Shown: in pieces, positions 30,716 through 37,025 of the stretch | How the letters are laid out: each line of letters starts with the position of its first letter | Numbering within the stretch: the stretch's first letter is position 1 | NCBI GenBank assembly: GCA_934717805.1 | Contig: CAKUZG010000005.1 | Location: 1 to 37,025, forward strand | DNA length: 37,025 nt | From: an uncultured Candidatus Saccharibacteria bacterium | GTDB taxonomy: Bacteria > Patescibacteriota > Saccharimonadia > Saccharimonadales > Saccharimonadaceae | Direction of reading: 5' to 3' | Notes under the pieces: model-generated | What the model saw: the letters and a program-made list of their open reading frames with translations, nothing else | What the model was told of the DNA's origin: nothing | Database searches by the model: none | Made by a program: the position numbers and the translations under genes

Positions 30716-32314
30716 CTACTCGGGTACTATATCGGACAGTCGAAAATCTTCAATTTTAATAGATGAATCTTTTGAGAACATAGACAAATTAGAGTCGTCT
30801 TCATAAGCAGATAGATATTTTTTATATTCTTTAGAATCTTGCCAGTGTATCCCGCTTTTCGCCATATTTTTATATAATGATAATGAATTTGGTAAGAATT
30901 TATAATGAAATATCAATGATGATATATTTACAAAATTTAGCTCTTTTGGAAATACATAATGATCATTCACGATTAGTTCATTTTCAGTGTAATATAGCAG
31001 TGGAACCTTTTGCAAACTAGACCTCAAACCAAAAACCCTTCCTCTAGGGCCACCGTAAATTCTTAACCCATAAAAAGGATTTATTTCAGTTTTATAAGTG
31101 TTAGAATCTACAAATTTCATATCACTTATATTCTTATTTTTAAAAATAGGCTTTTTAGAATATACGTCTACCATAATAGCTTTAACAGATTTACAATCAT
31201 TCTTATTTATAGAATCAATATATTCTTCAATCTTTTTATCAACATGGAATAATTCATCAGAATCAACATTCAAATACCATCTGTTAATTCCATAAATATC
31301 TAGAATCTGCTGTCTCCAGCTACAAGCCCTAAAACAATTATAGGTAGCTTCAATATTGTATAAATCCAGTTTAATATCTTTAATATTTTTCGTAATTTCA
31401 TTTATCTTTTTTATCGAGTCATCATCAGAATTATTATTTACCAATACGAAATTCTTAACGCCCAATTCGACGTAATGTCTTATCCATTTCTCAAAAAATT
31501 CTGAAAAATTATTAAATATACAAACTAAAATAATCTCTTTTTTACTTTTATCAATAGATTTTAAGGTATTTTCAACCTTACTGAGTTTATCATTCAAACC
31601 TAAAATTAAATACTTAAGTGTTTCATTGTTAAATTCTATATTGTTATAGTCTTTAGCGATATTTACATATTTATGTCTGGTTTCACTATTCTTAATTTTG
31701 TCTATTTCTTTAAGTCTTTTGCTAACTTCAAAATTCGATATATCACTCAATAAATTCTTGTGTTTTTCTAAAAATTGAAAATCAACATCTTTAAAAACTT
31801 CGATTTTACCTTTTTTCGCATGAGAAGATTTTAACCCTAAGATCCGTTTCATAAAGGATATAATCGTTCCATGAGAAACTATTAATACAGTGTTGTTTTT
31901 GAAATTATTCTTTCGAACATCAGTTAAAAAATCGCATAATCTACTTTCAATGCTATATTTACTATCACCATACTGACCAAATCTAATAAAAAAATCCCCA
32001 GCGACTTGCTTTTCTCTAACCTCATCTAACTCTGCAGAGTTTTCTTTTCCGTTAAATTTACCCCAGTTTATCTCTCTAATACGGTTATCTATTTCAACAT
32101 TAAGATTTTGATTATCCGCAACTTCTTTCGCTGTTTGCAGGGTTCTAATTAGTGGCGAAGCGTATATCTTATCTATTTTAGGCAATAATTTTACCGATTC
32201 GACAACTTGCTTTCTACCATTTTCAGTCAATATTGAACATTACATTTCTTGGCTCGATAAAATTTCACGCGTATTATCCATCGCCTCACCATGTCTCATA
32301 AATATTAAGTTCAT
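30716..32314 (-). pseudogene. Histidine phosphatase-glycosyltransferase fusion with in-frame stop
   Basis: Full frame starts at ATG 32312-32314 (AGAGGG seven bases upstream) and reads MNLIFMRHGEA, with the phosphatase RHG motif (His8), then meets TAA at 32240-32242 after 24 codons. The same frame stays open for 508 more codons: LTENGRKQ and YASPLIRTLQTA and VLIVSHGTIISF complete the phosphoglycerate-mutase-like domain (to about residue 185 of the downstream part), and from about 225 a GT-A glycosyltransferase follows (EFFEKWIRHYVELGVKNFVLVNNNSDD and the DxD in LNVDSDELF). The piece after the stop could start at TTG 32230 and would keep the transferase but lose the catalytic His. Only one TTCGAA in 1.6 kb, so probably acquired. 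A sequencing error cannot be excluded. Confidence 0.8.
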
Positions 32315-32415
32315 AATATACCCTCTCTAGTTCTTTAGTTTTTTATCAGACTAGTTATATTTTCTTTATTATAATATATTAATTAAAAATTTTTTACAAT
32401 ATAAAGTTTAATAAA

Positions 32416-32454
32416 AGAAAAAAGGCTCTATTTTAATCTGTTAGAACCTTTTCT
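32416..32454 (-). terminator. Terminator of tRNA-Asn
   Basis: Minus strand AGAAAAGGTTCTA and TAGAGCCTTTTTTCT arms with internal loop, T-rich end, about 30 nt past the tRNA. Confidence 0.7.
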
Positions 32455-32485
32455 CACATTATCAAATTGTCGTAAAACTCAAATT

Positions 32486-32560
32486 TGGCTCCGGCAGCTG
32501 GGCTCGAACCAGCGACCTATTGGTTAACAGCCAACCGCTCTACCACTGAGCTATGCCGGA
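32486..32560 (-). tRNA. tRNA-Asn (anticodon GTT)
   Basis: 75 nt. Acceptor TCCGGCA with TGCCGGA, anticodon loop CTGTTAA, intact D and T arms, G discriminator as expected for Asn, CCA encoded. Confidence 0.96.
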
Positions 32561-32571
32561 ATAATAATTAT

Positions 32572-32600
32572 ATTATACATGAATATTTTCGAAATATCAA
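32572..32600 (-). promoter_or_regulatory. Promoter of tRNA-Asn
   Basis: TTGATA, 17 bp, TATAAT on the minus strand; the spacer contains a TTTCGAAA word. Confidence 0.85.
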
Positions 32601-32664
32601 GACTTTTTTATAATTTTCTAAAAAATAAAATTGACCCGCATTTTACAGGTCAATTTTTAATATT

Positions 32665-33966
32665 TTATTCAGTTCGAAGAGCTTCTATCGGATTCATTTT
32701 TGCAGCTTTTCGTGCTGGAAGATATCCCGAAATGATTGAAATCACCATCAAAACAATCACTAGCAAAATCCAAGCTAACCAATCAGGCTGGAGAAGATTT
32801 GTATCCACCCCGGCTGTATTTTGTAGTTTTAAGGCATTTTTAATTACTGGGTTTAAGAAAGTTATTCCATAAGCAACAACAACCCCAATAATTCCACCAA
32901 TCAAGCCAATCAAGGCAGCTTCATATCTGAAAAGTTTTGAGACATCACTTTTACGCATTCCAAGTGATTTCATTAAGCCAATTTGCGAAGTTCGCTCCAA
33001 GACTGAAATATATTGAGTATTTATAATTCCAAAAACTGCCGCCAAAAGAGTTAGAAACCCAAACCCGGCAAGTCCAGTTGACATTACATTAATTGCTGTT
33101 TGAACAGTAGCTTTATCGTCCGCAAAAGTTGAAACATTGTAATATTTTCCACCGTTTAAGGCTAAAATATCTTTTTTGATTTCATCAACTTTCCGACTTC
33201 CATCCGTTGTCACACTTAAATTATAAAACTGCAGATCTCCGTCATTTTGTTTAGCAGCAATCGCCAAACCATCACTGTTTTCTATCCAGAAATTGCCGTG
33301 ATAATTGAAATTTGTCTCTGTTTTTCCAGCATCAACTGCTTGAATCTCGAAAGTTTTTTCAAAAATTTGACCTTTTGAATCTTTAAATTCCAAGATAACT
33401 TTTTTACCTACAATATCCTCAGGTTTTTTGCCGCCAAGAGCTTCAACATAAGCTTTCGGTGCAATAATTTTACCAGTATCAATTTGGTTATTTTTATCAA
33501 GTTTTCCGGCTGAAAGCTCCATTTCTTGCTCATCATTTTTAGTTGCGATCCCAATGTCATATTTTTCACCGTTTTCTATTCGAACCGTTTCAGCATTTAT
33601 TGGAGTTGCTGGCAAAACTTTTCGAACACCTTTCACTTTCGAAATTTTGCTTAAATCTTCTTTACTAATTACTCGTGATTTAATACTTTCTTCCGCTTGA
33701 GTTTTTTCAAAATCCTCACGTGTTGTTGAAATTTTATTTGGCGCATATGGATCTCGGTTCTTAACCGCACGAATCACCGTTAGAGCTCTTTGGTCGCCAA
33801 TTTTATTAGCTAAACTTTCAACGTATGCATTTCCACCCTTCGCCGCAGCTATTGCGACTGCCACTGTTGTTGCTCCAACCGCAATCGCAAGGCTTGTTAA
33901 AATTGTTCGTTTCTTTACTAAACGAAGGCTCTTTCCAGCTCGTCTAATAATATCAACTCTACGCAT
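32665..33966 (-). CDS. MacB/FtsX-type ABC transporter permease
   Basis: 433 aa. Membrane span at about 22-42, a large extracytoplasmic MacB-like domain (about 45-285), then three spans in an FtsX domain (about 290-430) with LERTSQIGLMKSLGMRKSDV and the terminal PARKAAKMNPIEALRTE signature of this family. Such permeases work mechanically, with an ATPase, on envelope substrates rather than by bulk transport. It overlaps the ATPase gene by 8 nt with GAAGGAG inside that gene's end. Last gene of the PadR-PspC-ABC operon. Confidence 0.9.
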   Translation of the reverse strand: MRRVDIIRRAGKSLRLVKKRTILTSLAIAVGATTVAVAIAAAKGGNAYVESLANKIGDQRALTVIRAVKNRDPYAPNKISTTREDFEKTQAEESIKSRVISKEDLSKISKVKGVRKVLPATPINAETVRIENGEKYDIGIATKNDEQEMELSAGKLDKNNQIDTGKIIAPKAYVEALGGKKPEDIVGKKVILEFKDSKGQIFEKTFEIQAVDAGKTETNFNYHGNFWIENSDGLAIAAKQNDGDLQFYNLSVTTDGSRKVDEIKKDILALNGGKYYNVSTFADDKATVQTAINVMSTGLAGFGFLTLLAAVFGIINTQYISVLERTSQIGLMKSLGMRKSDVSKLFRYEAALIGLIGGIIGVVVAYGITFLNPVIKNALKLQNTAGVDTNLLQPDWLAWILLVIVLMVISIISGYLPARKAAKMNPIEALRTE

Positions 33967-34645
33967 TTTTTACTCCTTCAATCTGTTCAACTTTTCCATC
34001 TTTAATTCGAATCTGAATATCACATTTTTCTGCCAATTCTTCATCATGCGTAACAATTAACAGCGTTGCTTTAGAATTCTTATTATATTCGAAAAGCATT
34101 TTTTCAATCTTAGCGCTTGTGATCGAGTCAAGATTTCCAGTTGGCTCATCCGCAAAAATTATTTCTGGCGAATTCGCAATCGCCCGCGCAATCGCCAAAC
34201 GCTGTTTTTGTCCACCCGAAAGATCACGAGCTGGCGTTTTAATTTTATCCTCCAAGCCAACTGCTTTTAAGGCATTCTCAATAATCTCTTTTCGCCGAAA
34301 AATTGGCTCTTCGGCAATTTCAAGTGGCAAACTTACATTTTCGAAACAAGTTTCATTACCTTGCACGAAAAAACTTTGAAAAATAAATCCCATTTTTTTC
34401 GAACGAAATTTATCAATATCTTTCTGTTTCATTGAAAGAATATTCACGCCATCCATCAAAACTTCACCTTCTTCTGGCGCATCCAAACCGCTCATCGCGT
34501 GAATCAATGTTGATTTTCCACTTCCTGATTTTCCAATAATTGCCACGCTTGCGCCTTTTGGAATTTTAAAACTTACATTTTTTAAAGCTTGAAAACTATT
34601 TTTCTTTTTACCGTAAGTTTTTGAAATATTTCGAACTTCAATCAT
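33959..34645 (-). CDS. MacB/LolD-type ABC transporter ATPase
   Basis: 228 aa, complete. Walker A GKSGSGKST near 38-46, Q-loop FQSFF, signature LSGGQKQRLAIARAI near 143-157, Walker B IIFADEPTGNLD and switch His in IVTHDEE. It powers the adjacent permease. AAAGGAG ribosome site; 20 nt after the PspC gene. One difference: FFVQGNETCFENVSLPLEI has the family's usual NVxxPL motif intact, so it is typical of the LolD/MacB group. Confidence 0.93.
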   Translation of the reverse strand: MIEVRNISKTYGKKKNSFQALKNVSFKIPKGASVAIIGKSGSGKSTLIHAMSGLDAPEEGEVLMDGVNILSMKQKDIDKFRSKKMGFIFQSFFVQGNETCFENVSLPLEIAEEPIFRRKEIIENALKAVGLEDKIKTPARDLSGGQKQRLAIARAIANSPEIIFADEPTGNLDSITSAKIEKMLFEYNKNSKATLLIVTHDEELAEKCDIQIRIKDGKVEQIEGVKNA

Positions 34646-34665
34646 ATCGCTCCTTTTAACTAAAA

Positions 34666-36246
34666 TTAATCCTCATCTGGGTTTTCAAGATACAAACACT
34701 GACCTTTTGTGTTTTCATTGAAATCATAACCATTTACTTTAACTTTTTCAGCGCGCATTTTCAATCGCGTGTTTTTCGAAACCACAGAATTACACTTATT
34801 TGTTTTAACCTCCGCATTTTCAACCTTATTTAATTCCAAATTTCCACCATCACTATTTACGATTAAATTCTTTGCGTCAATTCCGTTCGCATAAAAATTG
34901 CTAAACTCGCCCGCGTAAACTTCTAAATTATCAATTTTTGCTGAATTTTCGAAATTGACAGACCCATTTTTCGAAATGTCTACTTTAATTTTCTCGGTAT
35001 TTTTTGCAAAATATTTTACTTGCGAACTCGATTTCAACTTAATTTCACTTAACTCTGGGCCATAAATATGAAGTTCTTCCTGACTTCCGCTATAAAAATA
35101 ACGCGCATTATTCGAAACTTTATTCAAATTTAGTTTTAAAGTTTCGCCATCAAAATTCGTTTCAAGATTATTTTTTTCGAAATTGAAATGCGTGAATTCA
35201 ATTTTTGGCTCATCTGCAATATGATAGAAAACCGCCACCGAAGAATCAATTTCTAGCTTTTTAATACTTTTCAATTTTGCAGAATCAATTTTAACTCGTT
35301 CCGAAATTAAGCTTTGAGAAACTCTATTATTTACTTTATCTCGCAACAATGATGCTGAAGCAATAAATCCCATAAGTCCTGCAAACGCAATCACAACTGA
35401 AATAATCGAAACAAAGATATCATTTTTTGTAATTTTTAGTTTGAAAAGCATTTTTGCAACAAATCCCATAAGCAAAAGATAAGCAAAACCTAAAATATTA
35501 ACACTAATAATTACACCTATACCAGCATCTTTAGCATTTGCGAAAGCCGCCGCACTATACATTTCTGAAAGCACTAGATTTCCAAAAATTATTGCTGTAA
35601 TTCCACCCAAAAAGGCTAAAACTGCAAAAATGCCAAAAATTATGCCGAAAGCTTTAGCAATCTTTAAATTTCGAAGATGAATTTTTTCGAAATTATATTC
35701 TTCATTTATCTCTCGAATAGAGCTTGCTGTAATGTTTTCACCACGAAGTCGCAAAATGTCATTCGCATTTTTTGCCGCAGGGATAACCAAAATCGATAAA
35801 ATATAAATTGGAACTATTCCACCAAAAGTCATAAAGAACATCACAATTAGCACCAAGCGAACCCAAACTACATCAATATTTAAGTATTGAGCTAAACCAG
35901 ACGCCACACCAGAAATCATTCCATTTTTCTCATCACGATAAAGCCTTTTTAAATTTTTCGCCGAAGATTTTTCTTCACTATTTTCAGTGAAATCTGTATC
36001 TTGAAAAACTTCTGGTGAACCAATTTGAGCTTCAATTTTCGAAATCTCTTTCTCGGTAATAACTCCACCTTCTTTTACTCCAAGTTCCGCCAAAATCTCG
36101 GTAATTCGAATTTCTACATCTTCAAAAATATCTTTATCGCTTGAATAAATTTTCAAATCTTTTAGGTATTTTTCCAGTTGCTTTTTTGCTGGAACTTCAA
36201 TTTCGTAAGGAATTTTAGCCAAATGAATTCTTGTAATTTCTTTCAT
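34666..36246 (-). CDS. PspC-domain envelope protein with C-terminal beta domain
   Basis: 526 aa. Residues 1-95: charged cytoplasmic part. About 97-158: PspC domain (KRLYRDEKNGMISGVASGLAQYL...VWVRLVLIVMFFMTFGG). About 195-305: three or four more membrane spans. About 325-526: extracytoplasmic beta-rich repeats resembling the DUF2807 head domain (KIDNLEVYAGEFSNFYANGI). PspC proteins sense envelope stress. Ribosome site AAAGGAG; 9 nt after padR and 20 nt before the ABC ATPase, so it belongs to a PadR-controlled envelope-stress operon. The acidic YLENPDED tail ends the protein. Confidence 0.82.
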   Translation of the reverse strand: MKEITRIHLAKIPYEIEVPAKKQLEKYLKDLKIYSSDKDIFEDVEIRITEILAELGVKEGGVITEKEISKIEAQIGSPEVFQDTDFTENSEEKSSAKNLKRLYRDEKNGMISGVASGLAQYLNIDVVWVRLVLIVMFFMTFGGIVPIYILSILVIPAAKNANDILRLRGENITASSIREINEEYNFEKIHLRNLKIAKAFGIIFGIFAVLAFLGGITAIIFGNLVLSEMYSAAAFANAKDAGIGVIISVNILGFAYLLLMGFVAKMLFKLKITKNDIFVSIISVVIAFAGLMGFIASASLLRDKVNNRVSQSLISERVKIDSAKLKSIKKLEIDSSVAVFYHIADEPKIEFTHFNFEKNNLETNFDGETLKLNLNKVSNNARYFYSGSQEELHIYGPELSEIKLKSSSQVKYFAKNTEKIKVDISKNGSVNFENSAKIDNLEVYAGEFSNFYANGIDAKNLIVNSDGGNLELNKVENAEVKTNKCNSVVSKNTRLKMRAEKVKVNGYDFNENTKGQCLYLENPDED

Positions 36247-36255
36247 ATTTCTCCT

Positions 36256-36597
36256 TTAAAGATTATTTATTGTCTTGTTTAGCTTTTCAATTTCTTCACT
36301 AATATTCGCTAAAACTTTCGTACCAAAATTAGTTATTGAGTAATATTTTCTTGGCGGCCCTTGCTCACTTTCTTGCCATTCATGGCTTAATAATCCATCT
36401 TTCTGCAATCTTGAAAGCAGTGGATAAATCGTGCCTTCAACCACAACCATTTTAGCTTCACGCAATTCCCGAATGATATCACTAGTGTAAACTGGCTTTT
36501 TTGCGCAAACTTTTAACACACAAAACGCCATAAAACCTTTTCGCATTTGGGTTGAAATTTGTGAAGCATATTTTTCAATGCTTTCTTGTTCTTTCAT
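36256..36597 (-). CDS. PadR-family transcriptional regulator
   Basis: 113 aa. Winged helix with FMAFCVLKVCAKKPVYTSDI, the hallmark VVEGTIYPLLSRLQKDGLL near 52-70, and PPRKYYSITNFG as the wing. PadR proteins repress neighbouring transport and stress genes until they bind a ligand. Promoter TTGACT-17-TAACAT with the ATG six bases after the -10, so its mRNA is probably leaderless. First gene of the operon; any autoregulatory operator would overlap 36598-36632, but I see no convincing palindrome there. Confidence 0.92.
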   Translation of the reverse strand: MKEQESIEKYASQISTQMRKGFMAFCVLKVCAKKPVYTSDIIRELREAKMVVVEGTIYPLLSRLQKDGLLSHEWQESEQGPPRKYYSITNFGTKVLANISEEIEKLNKTINNL

Positions 36598-36603
36598 ACT
36601 TCT

Positions 36604-36632
36604 ATGTTATACAAGGTAGCTTAAAAAGTCAA
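36604..36632 (-). promoter_or_regulatory. Promoter of the PadR-PspC-ABC operon
   Basis: TTGACT, 17 bp, TAACAT on the minus strand; predicted start coincides with the padR ATG. Confidence 0.85.
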
Positions 36633-36652
36633 GTACTTTTTTGAAAAAAATA

Positions 36653-36682
36653 AAAAAAGTCTGCCCGAAAACAAACTTTTTT
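36653..36682 (-). terminator. Terminator of galE
   Basis: Minus strand AAAAAAGT and ACTTTTTT arms with an inner TG/CA pairing, then TATTTTTTT; 6 nt past the stop. Confidence 0.8.
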
Positions 36683-36688
36683 AATTTT

Positions 36689-37025
36689 TTATACTAATCC
36701 ATTCGGGTTTTTGCTTTGCCAATTCCACGAATCTCGGCACATCTCCTCAAGTGTTTTTTCAGTTTTCCAGCCAAGTTCCTTTTCAGCCTTGGCAACATCA
36801 GCATAACAAAATGCAATATCACCCGCACGACGTGAAGTAATTTCGAAAGGAATCTTTTTACCTGAGGCTTTTTCGAAAGTATGAACTAACTCTAAAACAC
36901 TCACTCCCGAGCCTGAACCAAGATTATAAATTTTGACACCACCATTCTTACGATTATTCTCTAATGCTTTCAAATGACCTTTCGCTAAATCAACAACATG
37001 AATATAATCACGCACGCCTGTACCG
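36689..37025 (-). CDS. galE: UDP-glucose 4-epimerase, C-terminal part
   Basis: The 5' part lies beyond the right edge. The visible 112 residues begin GTGVRDYIHVVDLAKGHLKAL and contain KIYNLGSGSGVSVLELV, RRAGDIAFCYADVAKAEKEL and MCRDSWNWQSKNPNGL, the usual GalE C-terminal signatures. It interconverts UDP-glucose and UDP-galactose for surface polysaccharide and galactose use. Ends at TAA 36689-36691 with a terminator right after. Confidence 0.93.
   Translation of the reverse strand, partial: GTGVRDYIHVVDLAKGHLKALENNRKNGGVKIYNLGSGSGVSVLELVHTFEKASGKKIPFEITSRRAGDIAFCYADVAKAEKELGWKTEKTLEEMCRDSWNWQSKNPNGLV

Noticed and set aside
36598..36632. PadR operator palindrome
   Set aside because: TGTATAACA is a weak partial repeat and does not fit the ATGT-N8-ACAT type pattern, so I make no operator call.
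1614..37025. Alternative genetic code with UGA as Gly or Trp
   Set aside because: Several genes end at TGA (for example the solute-binding protein and the 4243 gene) with neighbours or terminators right after, and no conserved protein contains an in-frame TGA.
1..37025. CRISPR arrays, insertion sequences, integrase and attachment repeats
   Set aside because: No regularly spaced repeats with unique spacers, no transposase or integrase, and no target-site duplications around the foreign-looking genes.

Overview
The window is AT-rich (roughly one third G+C by eye), very compact and mostly coded on the minus strand. TAA, TAG and TGA all end genes, so the standard code applies. Reduced gene content, a split HrcA/CIRCE heat-shock set, phosphoketolase, tiny intergenic gaps and CPR-like small proteins suggest a member of the Patescibacteria/CPR, most likely Saccharibacteria (TM7). 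That assignment is an inference; no rRNA is present to test it.

Layout. 1-749: 3' part of murC (+). 883-4707: an orphan gene, tRNA-Leu(GAG), an operon of a YvlD-like membrane protein, SecG and a family 5 solute-binding protein, then tRNA-Lys(TTT) and a membrane protein. 4737-8325: dnaK, a coiled-coil protein and dnaJ, with CIRCE sites before dnaK and dnaJ. 8411-11087: a Bacteroidetes-type HU protein with a repeat-rich control region, then a probable restriction-modification pair of foreign composition. 11167-13530: phosphoketolase. 13577-13723: an unassigned structured RNA with its own strong promoter and terminator. 13768-15100: hrcA-grpE with a third CIRCE. 15097-18034: orphan gene, gmk, two tandem DUF2268-like proteins (one with HELNH), and a long structured leader with a 27-codon ORF. 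18089-21282: YebC, and an operon of a membrane protein, an ATP-cone protein and a cysteine-less flavoprotein. 21412-22479: a 37-residue protein, three CAT-anticodon tRNAs (elongator Met, initiator fMet, probable Ile2) and a DivIC/FtsB-like protein. 22573-25128: two small proteins and UvrC. 25272-27246 (+): a glycine-rich small protein, small hypotheticals and an XRE regulator. 27299-30588: an aldolase fused to a decayed PfkB domain, and an RclA-like reductase. 30716-32314: a histidine-phosphatase/glycosyltransferase fusion broken by an in-frame TAA. 32486-36597: tRNA-Asn(GTT) and a PadR-PspC-ABC-permease operon. 36689-37025: 3' end of galE.

How it works together. Promoters are strikingly uniform: TTGACN or close, 17 bp, TATAAT or close. 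Many transcription units have the start codon only 6-8 nt after the -10, so the mRNAs should be leaderless; genes inside operons instead carry AAGGAG-type ribosome sites. HrcA/CIRCE controls dnaK, dnaJ and hrcA-grpE. Phosphoketolase and aldolase point to fermentative sugar metabolism. RclA, PspC and the ABC exporter suggest envelope and oxidant stress defence suited to a host-associated epibiont.

The strongest unusual signal is the palindrome TTCGAA, usually within TTTCGAAA. I counted about one hundred copies by eye against about a dozen expected, in all three reading frames and between genes, but almost none in the restriction-modification island, the phosphatase/glycosyltransferase gene and two orphan genes. 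It behaves like a genome-wide sequence signature, possibly a DNA-uptake or chromosome-marking word.
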